From: Macrostomum hystrix
Lineage: Eukaryota > Platyhelminthes > Macrostomidae
Direction of reading: 5' to 3'
Assembly: GCA_950097015.1 (NCBI GenBank)
Contig: CATNEN010000012.1
Location: 1,791,501 to 1,855,500, forward strand
Length of the DNA stretch: 64,000 nt
The notes beneath the pieces are model-generated. The model was not told the DNA's origin. It made no database searches and saw nothing but the letters and a program-made list of their open reading frames with translations. Every line of letters begins with the position of its first letter. The first letter of the stretch is position 1. Made by a program: the position numbers and the translations under genes. This document shows, piece by piece, positions 35,701-46,372 of the stretch.

Positions 35701-38185
35701 ATAGACTCAAGCATTTAACATTCTCTTTAGACAGCATCAGGTAGTTGTAAATCACGAAGTCGTGCTGAAAATCTCCAAGACTTCAAAAGTGCAATAGAAA
35801 TGGTTTCATCACCTTAAAACTCTAAATTTGCAGTACATCCCAATGAAGGTGTTTCTCTATCGGGACGGCTTTGCTCGCTTCTCCAACACGAGATATACAA
35901 GCGACTCCATTGAGGACACGTGTGAGAACTCAGCCTTAGAATCGACTGTGTTTGGCTTGCATTGAACTCAGAACTTTTTGTAGAATTCTACTAAGATGAC
36001 ACTAGGTGTCACATAATGAGAGGGGCTGTCTAGACAACAGAAAGGAAATGTGGCTTCTCAGACGACAGGAAATTGTTATTGGGAATAAGTTTGCTAAGGA
36101 TTTTTTAAGTAGCCCATATGAGTATAGCTCTTATGAGTCTGAGTTGAGGAACTTCGCGAGATAATAAACGACCCTATGGATTTGATTATCCAGGTCGGAA
36201 GGGGAAATAATTATCACGAAAGCAGGTGGGGCTATGAGATTGCATTTCTTTGCTACAATAATCCTGTCTGCGGGGGTGACTGACTGCTTGGCGGAAGAGG
36301 CGAAGCGAGAGTTGCCGATGCGGGAAAGGAAAGCAGCTTTTTAATTAGTCTTCTGCCTCGCAAGACTGCAATGGAGAAATCTCACTTAGATTTCGTCAGC
36401 CTAAGCGAAGTTTTTGATTCCCTGTTGAGGTGCAATTCGAAGCTTGTTAAGAAGAACCGCGTGAACCTTGGTGACAGTAGATCTGCAGACCTGTGAACAC
36501 AACCGCACAGATACCATGGGCGGACACACAGGTGTGTACACCTGCCCTGACTTTCTTATCGTCAGGCAGTGTACACTTAACTGTGCCTTGGAGGTTGGCC
36601 CTCAAGAGCGTAAATTGCACGTCAAGCCCCCAAGCCTTCTCTCCGCGTCTGCGCCCCAAATGAATGTGGCCTCGCCGCGGAATCGAGCTCAGGGACCTTG
36701 GCGCGAGAGGCAAACGCGTTAATTGCTCTGCCACTTTGCGAAAGGGGTAGAAAATGAAGGCCGTTTTCCTTTTTTACTTTTTTAATTGGATGCTAATTGG
36801 GTTAATTAAAAATGTATTTAAAAGTTTTTTCGAGCCTAGTTTTAAACTTCTGAAGTGCCCGTACCTTTTGTGAATCCAGGAACAAAGAATTATTTAATAA
36901 TGGCATTCAATGGATATTTCACGAACACTAGCCAAGAAACATTAGAAAAACACTGGGAAAACACTGCTAGTCTTTACCAGTTTAGCCCAAGAGATTCGAG
37001 CATCGGACGTAAGAAAACTATGCCACAACTGTTTTCAGACATTCACCTGACCAACGTGGCTGTCCAGAAGACTGCTCCGGACTATGACCCGGACAAGGGC
37101 GCCAAGTGGTCCATCATTAAGCTGCGGGAGTACCTCACAGCCAAGCATGGCGTAGAGCGCGTAAGTGATAAAAGCGATCACAAACACAAACTCGCAAGGG
37201 TTGAGCTTGAGCTCTGTGTTTTGGAAGTTGGCCCTCAAGGGCGTGAATTGAACGAAAAGCCCCCAAGCCTTCTCTCCGCGGCTGCACCCCAAGTAAATGT
37301 GGCCTCGCCGCGGAATCGAGCTAATGGACCTTGGTTCGAGAGGCAAACGCGTTAACCGCTCTGCCACTCACTCCCCAATAGCCATCTTTAGAGCTGTGCA
37401 AAAGTTCGACCTACTCGTACAAGGCGAAATGAAATAAAAAAACTGCGGGTGGCGCAAGTGAGGTCGGTTCGAATGTCCTTAATCTAATCTTCACGATGTA
37501 TTTCGATTCATCATAAACGAAATTAATAAAATCTGTGCGACGGATGTGACCCGATGAAAGGAAAAACCACTTGAAACGAAATGCAGGTCGAAAAGGTGTT
37601 CAGAGACATGGACAACATCTTCCTGAAGAGTTTGCAGAGCGTGCAGAAGATCATGATCAACGACAAGCACTGCTTCGAGCTGTACGGCTATGACATCCTG
37701 CTGGACTCGGATCTCCAGCCCTGGCTCATCGAAGTGAACGCCTCGCCATCGCTGACTGCCTCGTCCAAAGAGGACTACGACTTGAAATTCGGACTGCTGG
37801 AGGACACCCTCGCCATTGTTGACATGGAGGGAAAGTGAGTCTATCGTCTATATTGGGAATAGTTATTTTAAGTTCCTATCTCTACCACAGTACAAGACGG
37901 TTGTCACAGGCCAACCCCTGTAACAGACGGTTGTCACAGACCCACCGCTCCACACCTGAACTCTCCCGCAGGCTGACTGGCCGTGAGAGACGAGTCGGTG
38001 GCTTCGACCTGATCTACTGGGAGGACGCTCCAGTTGACGTGGACGATCCAACGAAGCTGGAGGGCATGGAACGGATGTACTCGAATATCTATTCTAACAA
38101 TTCATTCCTAGGCTGCTACAATGACCGAGTCCAACAGCTGCAGTTGCTTCACAGGGAGCTGGCAGCCGCGAGCAAGTCCAAATGA
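32778..38185 (+). CDS. TTLL9: TTLL9, tubulin tyrosine ligase-like glutamylase-family protein, complete
   Basis: Nine coding exons: 32778-32821, 32914-32994, 33087-33201, 33287-33406, 33640-33912, 35834-35921, 37039-37160, 37587-37834 and 37972-38185. Together 1305 nt, 434 aa plus TGA, with every phase matching. TTLL proteins add glutamate chains to tubulin with ATP; TTLL9 is a ciliary and sperm-flagellar member. Diagnostic TTLL9 stretches include [86 protein letters not shown] and [16 protein letters not shown]-grasp features are [18 protein letters not shown] (about 138-154), the arginine of KFDLRVYVL, and [11 protein letters not shown] with E330 and N332. Length is close to vertebrate TTLL9. 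Intron 5 holds about 52 copies of a 30-bp satellite, and introns 6 and 7 hold antisense SINE copies. A TTTCAG ending at 32746, 31 nt before the ATG, is a possible 5' UTR or trans-splice acceptor. Confidence 0.96.
34070..35640. repeat. 30-bp satellite-like array, TTLL9 intron 5
   Basis: About 52 copies built on TAGATTATGCACACGATATA plus GGCCAATCTA. Units from 34080 to about 34860 are almost identical, while those from 34960 on vary, so the left half was homogenised or expanded recently. Confidence 0.97.
36455..36735 (-). mobile_element. tRNA-derived SINE, family 1
   Basis: Antisense in TTLL9 intron 6. Keeps the tRNA-like 5' head (GTGGCAGAGCAATTAACGCG on the minus strand) and the body. Confidence 0.88.
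37218..37375 (-). mobile_element. tRNA-derived SINE, family 1, 5' half only
   Basis: Antisense in TTLL9 intron 7. Head and first body half match the other copies; the 3' half is missing. Confidence 0.85.
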
Positions 38186-38361
38186 TAATGCTATTAGGAC
38201 ATTGGATGCAGGCTAAATTAGATATAGCTTCAGTTGTAAAGTTATATTATTCTATTAATTAACATGTTTCGATGTTAATTAGCACAATCGTGCTAATTAT
38301 TCTAGGTATCTACGTATCGATCTTATCAGCTAACCTATGCTTGCAGTCTAATCGCAGGTAA

Positions 38362-38367
38362 AATAAA
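38362..38367 (+). terminator. TTLL9 polyadenylation signal AATAAA
   Basis: AATAAA lies about 177 nt after the TTLL9 stop codon in AT-rich sequence, a normal place for a 3' processing signal. No other candidate is closer. Confidence 0.55.
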
Positions 38368-38471
38368 ATACAATTGTAAACATTTTTTGCTCATTCTTTA
38401 AAAAAGTTTCAATTAGTCGTATATTTTTGTTATGTTTCAAATCGCACTAGCCAGTACTTAAAATTGCCTAT

Positions 38472-38576
38472 ATGGCCCGTACGAACGAACAGCTCGTACG
38501 AGGATTCTTGGTAGAAGACTGCATCATCGACAGCAGTTTTTTGCGAGTTTCTGATCAAACACGCTTGACCAGAAAG
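38472..38576 (+). CDS. Candidate first coding exon (35 codons) with a good 5' splice site
   Basis: An ATG opens 35 sense codons (MARTNEQLVRG at the start, TRLTRK at the end) and finishes exactly at AAG|GTAACA, a good donor in phase 0. Amino-acid and codon composition look coding. It lies 286 nt after the TTLL9 stop. The downstream SLC35F-like frame has no obvious ATG and stays open from an AG at 39801 in phase 0, so this could be that gene's first exon. The acceptor there lacks a clear pyrimidine tract, so the join is a hypothesis. It could instead belong to an unrelated small gene or be chance. Confidence 0.4.
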
Positions 38577-38600
38577 GTAACACGTACAGTTGCGCGTCAA

Positions 38601-38886
38601 GTGATCAGCTTCGGCACAATGTTTACAAGCATACAGATTCAGGTCACGTGATCAGCTTCGGCGCTATGTTTAAAAGTATACAGATTCAGGTCACGTGATC
38701 AGCTTCGGCACAATGTTTACAAGCATACAGATTCAGGTCACGTGATCAGCTTCGGCGCTATGTTTAAAAGTATACAGATTCAGGTCACGTGATCAGCTTC
38801 GGCGCTATGTTTAAAAGTATACAGATTCAGGTCACGTGATCAGCTTCGGCACAATGTTTAAATGCATTCATATTCGGGTCACATGA
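38601..38886. repeat. 47-bp tandem repeat, six copies
   Basis: Units contain GTGATCAGCTTCGGC then ATACAGATTCAGGTCAC. Each carries GTCACGTG, an E-box (CACGTG), in the TTLL9/SLC35F interval. Confidence 0.93.
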
Positions 38887-39226
38887 TGCGCACTTTCGTA
38901 TGTTACGTTCATCCAATGAATCCACCGCAAGTGAGAAAGGGATGAGCTGCACATAGAAGAGAAATTTTAACTAACCAGCGTGCCTACATGATCAAATGAC
39001 TTCACTGCTCATTAGAGTAAAGAAAAGTTGCTATGGCACCCTCCGCGTACAGGATTGCCCCTAATTGACACTGAGCACACTACAATAAGTTTCCTGCACC
39101 TAGTAGGAAGTGTATCACCTCAATCCAGCTCCTTCCTATTTATAATTTAGTATGTATTTGTCAAAGGCATCGAGCCAAAGCAAAAAATGTATATAGACAT
39201 TGGCAAATTAGAAATATGGAGCATTG

Positions 39227-39230
<4 letters not shown>

Positions 39231-39265
<35 letters not shown>

Positions 39266-39290
39266 GTGTGTGTGCGTGCGTGTTTGCGAG
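39231..39290. repeat. (GT)n microsatellite
   Basis: GT/GTGC run upstream of the SLC35F-like gene. Confidence 0.95.
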
Positions 39291-39801
39291 CGCCAATCGG
39301 AGCGGAACGAAGCGAAGCCACTCTCGGGAGTCTCTCGGGAGTGAGGTCTCAGTTTGGCTGCAGAGCGCACAGGACGGGAGGTGGGTGGTGAAGTCGAGCG
39401 TCCAGGAGAGGAGGCTCCGCTGATCGAGGCGCGGCCCAGAATCGAGTCGAGCCTTCTCTGTACCTTCGCCAGCCCTAGCCACCTCCGAGTCGGCCTCCTC
39501 TCGCGTCTCTTAATTCTCATCCCCCGCAGCCTGTTTTCGTTCCCATCTTTTACCGCCGATCCCAGATATTGCCGCGCTCGACCCAATCCTCGCGGTGTTG
39601 CTGGGGAGGCAGAGAAGACGCGAGAGAGAGAGAGAAAACGAATTCTGAACAGCCACGCCTCGAAAATTATCCCGGCAATCCGCGACCACGGAGTTCGATC
39701 TCTTCCCAATTTTCCACGATCCGTCCGGCTTTAATACACCGATTGTGGCGGGATAATTTGGCATCCCTTCAACCAGATACGACAAGGCGAGACCGCACTA
39801 G

Positions 39802-42800
39802 TCAGAGCTTCCAGAACTGAGGATCGGCGCTAGCCTAGCAGCGGAGGCGCCGGTTGGCCTGACCAGCGGGTCCAAGCTGACTGTCGCTGGTGCCAATAAT
39901 CTGGAGCTGGGCACGGCGCTGCAGGAGTTCGCGCGGAGACGGTCCAGCATTCTCGGCATGCACGAGGGTACGCCTAATAGGGGATGCAGGAGCTTTTCGT
40001 TCAATTTACGCCTACGAGGGCCAACCCAAGAGTCACAGGGAGAGTGAGGAAAATCAGGCCACAAGTACACAACTGTGCTCGGGGGTCAGCGCTGTCAGGG
40101 CTGGAGGTCCCTCTGAGAAGGCCTGGCTCAGTCAGGGCACTGATTTCAACCCGCAGGCGAGCCGGCGAGCTTCTCGGAGACCCTGGGCTCGAGTTATGCC
40201 AGTTTGCGAAGCTCCGGCTACCTGCAGCAGCATCGTAACTCGCAGTTCTCCAGCCGGCCGCCCAGCCGGGACAACAACCGGTCGCGAGTGTCCAACAACC
40301 TGCCCGGGGCCGCTCCGACGGCCGCTCCGCCCGACGAATCGAGCTTCAGCGCCTCCGCGGCCTGCATAGCCCTGAGAAAGCTGTCCTACGGGCTGCTGCT
40401 GAGCTGCGCCGTCTGCTGCCTGTGGATTGTCTGCGTCAACAGCGTCTTCCAACTGTATGGCCTGGCCAGCGGCTCAGCCAGCCCAGTTGGCGGTGGTTCA
40501 CTGCCGGGTTGCGCCGGCCCTAATTCTACTGCGAACTGCTCCGAAGCAGCATCGGCAACTGCACCGACAGTGAGCGCCGCCGGCGCCCCTGTCGTAGCCA
40601 CGCCGGTGCGGCTGCCGTTCCTGCTAACATACCTGTCTGGCGGGCTGCTCACTCTCTGCTATCCAATCTACATGGCCTTCTGCGCTTGCTGGCTGGCTGC
40701 TGACCTGACCCAGCTGAGGGACTTGCACAGGTGCTAATCGCTGATTGCTTTCTGAAATGTTTTATATTTTTAGCTTCTACCCTCTTATTCTCATTTCTTT
40801 CTATCTAGTGATAGCTTGCCTGCCATTATCAAAGTGCTTTTCATTTTTCAGGTATTGCGAATGGACCAGTCTCATTGTCATATTTGACTTATTATCTGCT
40901 CATTGCACTGGCGAGCTAGTCGATAACTTATTAATACCTCAGAAAGTTCTCGATTGCTCTTCTCTGATTGGCTGGAATCTTCTAAAAATAACCAATTGAA
41001 TGTTTTCACCCATCGCACGCACATCAGGCTTTCTCTCTGCCCCTTCTTCTTCTCTCATTGGCTGATAATAGCTGTACTTTCTGCTTAGCCTAACCACTTG
41101 GCCCTCTACCCCTTTCTCTTCTCTCATTGGCTCACAGCATATCAGATTCGGGTTTTAAGTCAAAGATAACTAACAAACATTGCAGGCTAAACATGGTGAT
41201 TATGTACGGCGAGCTGAGCAAGGCGAAGATGTTTGCACTCAGAGCAAGCGTGTTCACCCTAATCTGGGATTTCATGCTCTACTGCATCTACAGATCGCTG
41301 ACAATGATACCAGGCTTAGATTTGATCACAATGTTCGCCGTCAGTCCGTCATTCACCTATCTGCTTAGCTGGGTAGTTTTGCAGAGAAAATTTCTCGGTA
41401 TTCGGGTGAGTATTTTTGAGTACAATTGATTCGAAAGTGCTCAATTGCAATTGATCAAAGAGTTTGCTCTTTCAGATCATCGCGTTTCTACTGGGAACAA
41501 GCGGCGTGATCCTGCTAGTGTACATCAACCAGAGCACCATGTGGCTGAGAACTCTGGCGGCGTTCTCCGCTGGCACCTTTGCCATCTTTCGGGTCGGCAG
41601 TTTTCTTTGATCTGTTGCCAGACTATCACTATTCGATATTAGACGTTTAAAACGTAGCTCAACATTTTTATTGGATCAATGGTGATCGCTTCGATTTTTG
41701 TGACATAATTTTCAGACTGTGCTAGACCGCACTCTGGTGCCCTACATCCCACACCTGGGCCAGGTGATGCTCGTGCTGTCTGTCATCGGTGAGTGACTCG
41801 CGACGAGGTGTCAGAGAGAGAATTAGGATGGGAAGAGAGAAAACGAAGGGGATAAATAAAGGCTAGGAAATGAAGCGTAGGAAATAAATTCTATGAAACA
41901 AAGGGTAGGAACAAAGGTAGAAATTAAGGAAATGAAGGGTAGGAAATGAAGGGTAGGAAATGAAGGGTAGGAAATGAAGGGTAGGAAATGAAGGGTAGGA
42001 AACAAAGGGTAGGAAATGAAGGGTAGGAAATGAAGGGTAGGAAATGAAGGGTAGGAAATGAAGGGTAGGAAACAAAGGGTAGGAAATGAAGGGTAGGAAA
42101 TGAAGGGTAGGAAACAAAGGGTAGGAAATGAAGGGTAGGAAATGAAGGGTAGAAAATGAAGGGTAGGAAATGAAGGGTAGGAAACAAAGGGTAGGAAATG
42201 AAGGGTAGGAAATGAAGGGTAGGAAATGAAGGGTAGGAAATGAAGGATAGAAAGCGAATAGTAGGAAACGAAGTCGGAAAATGGAAAAGTAAGAAATGAG
42301 GAGTAAGAGTTAAAAATAAACAAATGTAAGAAATGAGGGGTGAAAAAGGGAGGGTATGAAATAAGATAAGTATAGAATTAGCCTCCATTAGTACCCCTTC
42401 TTCCGTGAACTTGCTCAGGCGTGAGCACTCTGCTAGTCCTGTGGCCGGGGGTGCTGCTGCTGTCCGTGTGGTTCCGGATTGAGCCCGGACTGTCCGCAGC
42501 CACGCCCTGGCAGTTCGTATTCGGCGCGGCCGGCTCCAACTGCCTGCTATTCGTCATGCTGCACCTTGGCAATTTCTTTACCTACCACCTGCTGGTCAGC
42601 TTCGGCCTCCTGCTGGCCATTGTGGTGGAGCTGTGTGAGTACCGAGCTAGGATATATGTCATGTGGATTCTATGGCTGATTCTCTTTCGGTTTCCAGTGG
42701 ATTCTATGGCAGATTCATTTTAGGTTTCCGGTGGATTCTATAGCAGATTCATTTTAGGTTTCCGGTGGATTCTATGGCTGATTCATTTTAGGTTTCCGGT

Positions 42801-43996
42801 GGATTCTATGGCTGATTCATTTTAGGTTTCCGGTGGATTCTATGGCTGATTCTCTTTCGGTTTCCAGTGGATTCTATGGCTGATTCATTTTAGGTTTCCG
42901 GTGGATTCTATGGCTGATTCATTTTAGGTTTCCGGTGGATTCAATGGCTCATTCTCTTTCTGTTTCCGGTGGATTCTATGGCTGATTCTCATTCGGTTTC
43001 CCGTGGATTCTATGGCTGATAGATCTTTCGGTTTCCGGTGGATTCTATGGCTCATTCTCATTCGGTTTCCGGTGGATTCTATGGCTCATTCTCATTCGGT
43101 TTCCGGTGGATTCTATGGCTCATTCTCATTCTGTTTCCGGTGGATTCTATGGCTCATTCTCTTTCTGTTTCCGGTGGATTCTATGGCTGATACTCATTCG
43201 GTTTCCGGTGGATTCTATGGCTGATTCTCATTCGGTTTCCGGTGGATTCTATGGCTGATAGGTACCTAGTTAATCTATTGTCTGATAGGACATTATCATT
43301 TATCTTGCCAACTCATTCACTGATAAAGAAGAGACTAGCATCGACCCGTTGCTAAATCAGATGCATGCCTCCTGTCAGATGTAGTCTATTGGATAGGCTG
43401 GCTTCCAATATCAGAAAAGTGCTCAACTCTTCAGGCTGGCTCCGGCTAATCCTCTTTGAGTCTTTGAGATAAAAATGAAACAGGAGCAGTCCCAATCCCA
43501 TCTGAATCAGATTTTCCCATCGATGTTTGAGGATTATTCAGCCGTCGGGCTTTGCGAAAAAAACTGACGCATTATTTCAAGTCAATTTTCTGATCTAATG
43601 CAGTCAGTGTAAAATATTAATAAGCTCGGCTGATTATTTCATGTCGAATGAAATTAATATTTGACATTGAGTTTTTCTGGCTAGAAAATCTAAATATGAT
43701 AGTAGTAAGTTGGCGCCAGTGTTCGGAGTGACAAAATAAAAGTACAAATCACAAAAGTGCAAAATACTTTACTCGCAGTTCTACACGTATTCTGGCTGGA
43801 GACGCTGCGATTTGGCACCTTTGTCGGCGGCGACTACGGAGACTTTCCGCCGATGCGCATCGCCGGCATTGTGGTGGTGTCTGTGGCATTCATGCTCACC
43901 TTTGTGCCAGAGGGCTGGCAGAAGCGGCTGGCCAGGCTGTGCCACCTGGACCAGTACAGTGCCGACTCGCGCAAAGCCAGACGGCTGGTCAAATGA
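39802..43996 (+). CDS. SLC35F: SLC35F3/SLC35F4-like multipass transporter (EamA/DMT superfamily), 5' end uncertain
   Basis: Exons with consistent phases: 39802 or 39815 to 39967, then 40157-40730, 41186-41405, 41476-41592, 41716-41788, 42419-42634 and 43779-43996 (TGA). This gives about 522-526 residues without the first exon. The family comprises ten-TM drug/metabolite transporters; SLC35F3 is linked to thiamine transport, but substrates of most members are unknown. Visible: a Ser/Arg/Pro-rich cytosolic N-terminus, hydrophobic segments around LLLSCAVCCLWIVCVNSVF and LPFLLTYLSGGLLTLCYPIY, the family-typical FTYLLSWVVLQRKFLGIRI, then IIAFLLGTSGVILLVY, and a C-terminal pair ending FVPEGWQKRL. 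Comparable SLC35F3/4 segments are AFVFLLSWIVL and LLPEEWD. The 41592 donor (CGG|GTCGGC) is weak. An internal ATG at 39957 is possible, but the frame upstream looks coding. The last two introns carry minisatellites. Confidence 0.85.
41830..42260. repeat. 14-bp minisatellite, SLC35F intron
   Basis: About 27 copies of GAAGGGTAGGAAAT, beginning about 40 nt after the 5' splice site at 41789. Confidence 0.95.
42660..43262. repeat. 34-bp minisatellite, SLC35F intron
   Basis: About 18 copies of a unit with GGTTTCCGGTGGATTCTATG, then GCTGATTCATTTTA or GCTCATTCTCATTC. Begins about 25 nt after the 5' splice site at 42635. Confidence 0.95.
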
Positions 43997-44055
43997 CCAA
44001 CTGGAGTGCTGCTGGAGTGACGGAAGTGATCTGAAGTGATCGGATGGTCGATCAG

Positions 44056-44490
44056 ACGAGGAGTGACGGACAGTCATATTAGGAGTGACGGACAGTCATA
44101 ATAGGAGTGACGGACAGTCATATTAGGAGTGACGGACAGTCATAATAGGAGTGACGGACAGTCATAATAGGAGTGACGGACAGTCATAATAGGAGTGATG
44201 GACAGTCATAATATGAGTGACGGACAGTCATAATAGGAGTGACGGACAGTTGTATTAGGAGTGACGGACAGTCATAATAGGAGTGACGGACAGTTGTATT
44301 AGGAGTGACGGACAGTCATAATATGAGTGACGGACAGTCATATTAGGAGTGACGGACAGTCATAATAGGAGTGACGGACAGTTGTATTAGGAGTGACGGA
44401 CAGTCATAATAGGAGTGACGGACAGTCATATTAGGAGTGACGGACAGTCATATTAGGAGTGACGGACAGTCATATTAGGAGTGAAAGACA
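44056..44490. repeat. 22-bp minisatellite after the SLC35F stop
   Basis: About 20 copies of AGGAGTGACGGACAGTCATA plus AT, starting 60 nt after the stop codon. The array resumes at about 44862 beyond a SINE insertion. Confidence 0.95.
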
Positions 44491-44517
44491 GTTATACTAA
44501 ATAATAATAAAAATAAT

Positions 44518-44860
44518 AATTGCAGGGGGGCTGCGGGCAGTGGCGCATCATTTGGTGACACTAGACCCGCAGCCAGCGAGGAGGCAATTCTGCCCATTTC
44601 GCTGACTCTTGAGCACACACGCAGATACTGTACGCAGGCACACGCTCACACAGGTGTGTACATCTGCCCTGACTTTCTCATCGTCAGGCATTGTACATTT
44701 CACTGTGCCTTGGAGGTTGGCCCTTAAGGGCGTAAATTGCACGACAAGCCCCCAAGCCTTCTCTCCGCGGCTGCGCCCCAAATAAATGTGGCCTCGCCGT
44801 GGAATCGAACTTAGGGACCGTGGTAGAAACGCGATAACCGCTCTGCCACCGACCCCCCCT
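44518..44860 (-). mobile_element. tRNA-derived SINE, family 1, inserted in the 22-bp array
   Basis: Antisense copy with an A/T-rich tail at 44497-44520 and tRNA-like head at 44800-44860. Identical-type repeat units flank both sides. Confidence 0.88.
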
Positions 44861-44877
44861 GGACAGTCATATTAGGA

Positions 44878-45320
44878 GTGAGAGACAGTCAGGTTAGGAG
44901 TGACGGACAATCGTATTAAAAGTGACGGACAATCAGTCAAGGAGTGACAGACAATCAGTCAAGGAGTGACAGACAATCAAAGCATCTGAATATTAATCTC
45001 ACTGTTGAAAAAATGTCGTGATAGTTAGGGTAGTTAGTTATTTAAAATTATTAATGTTAATAATTCTGAGCAGTGTTTGCTGGCCGTAGTGAGAGACAGT
45101 CAGGTTAGGAGTGACGGACAATCGTATTAAAAGTGACGGACAATCAGTCAAGGAGTGACAGACAATCAGTCAAGGAGTGACAGACAATCAGTCAAGGAGT
45201 GACAGACAATCAAAGCATCTGAATATTAATCTCACTGTTGAAAAAATGTCGTGATAGTTAGGGTAGTTAGTTATTTAAAATTATTAATGTTAATAATTCT
45301 GAGCAGTGTTTGCTGGCCGT
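44878..45320. repeat. Tandem duplication of about 210-233 bp
   Basis: 44878-45087 and 45088-45320 are nearly identical, from GTGAGAGACAGTCAGGTTAG to GCAGTGTTTGCTGGCCGTA. The second has one more small subunit (GTCAAGGAGTGACAGACAAT). Confidence 0.93.
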
Positions 45321-45569
45321 ACTTTAACTAAACACTTGAAATTTTATCCTTCTGCGCTAATTTCTTTGTGATGCACAAATACCCTTTTGACTCTACTAAG
45401 TAAGCGTTTGTGTCAGTAGTATCAGTGTTAATACCGGTTTTATGCCATCATGTACGAAGTCTTGACGAGCAAATCGATAGTTTTTTCTTTGAATGCACGA
45501 AAATTATTTGACTAAATGCTACCGATTTTTAATAGTTTTCAGAAAAAAAACTGCTTCGTTTTCATAGTA

Positions 45570-45850
45570 GATTTGTGGTTCGAGCATTGGACGCACGACT
45601 TGAAGGTCGGAGGTTCGATTCCTGACCCCATTGGAAAATTGTTGTCCTTTAGCAAGACACTCAACTCTGCATTGCAGCTTATACCCAGATGTAAAATGGG
45701 TAGCAGCATCAGCTGGGGGTAATTTATGGTGGGTGTGGCGTCTCCCCCAGTCCATGGACTGTACTGCCATACACAGCCTTCAGATGCTGCGGCTGTGCTG
45801 TCGGCGCACATCTGGCTCAATTGGATCTGGTGTAATAAACTATTTCTATT
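45570..45850 (+). mobile_element. tRNA-derived SINE, family 2, copy 2
   Basis: Head CGCACGACTTGAAGGTCGG and GGTTCGATTCC (B box), then CCTTTAGCAAGACACTCAAC, TACCCAGATGTAAAATGGG and GGGTGTGGCGTCTCCCCCAG. The middle part resembles central regions seen in widespread invertebrate SINEs (inference). Confidence 0.8.
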
Positions 45851-46372
45851 ATTTATCAATACAATACAGAATTCCTAGAACTGAAATTAAAAGTATGAGT
45901 CGAAGTTTTTTTATTGGCTTAATGCACTACACGCCAAGGAAATCCGAATTATTGTGAAATCTCGCCAACCGAATTGTAGTCATGTCCTCGACAAAAAATG
46001 TAATGAATGTAGCGATCTGAAGACGAATGCTCCAATTGAGTTTCACAGTCAGTTGAAGGGCCTGAGCAATTTTAATTTTGATAAGAGATCGCAGCGCCAG
46101 TTTTGTTGATCATTGGACTGCAGAAGCAGAGATTGTGCGTGCAAAAGAGTCCCCGCCCCACTCAATGAACTTTCTGCGTCACGAAAGAATCTCTAAAACC
46201 TCACCGAGCACAGCAGAGCTCCTGTTGCTAGGGACCGGGTGAGTGGTAAATATTGCAAAAGCCTAGCTGTTAGCCACTGGCTCCACCCAATAAATGTCGG
46301 CAGATAAGGCTGCGGTACCTGCAAGCGGCGGCTGCTGTGAAAAAAGCAAAGTAGCAACCAGCAGGAGAAGCA

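Noticed and set aside
34038-35714. Minus-strand 298- and 256-codon frames ([10 protein letters not shown] repeats)
   Set aside because: 30-bp unit is a multiple of three, so any stop-free frame stays open. It is an intronic satellite of TTLL9.
36468-36722. ORF within TTLL9 intron 6
   Set aside because: Falls in the antisense SINE.
40745-40999. Hydrophobic 84-codon ORF after the SLC35F exon at 40730
   Set aside because: Phase-matched splicing joins 40730 to 41186 with family-typical sequence. This ORF starts in the intron and matches no family segment.
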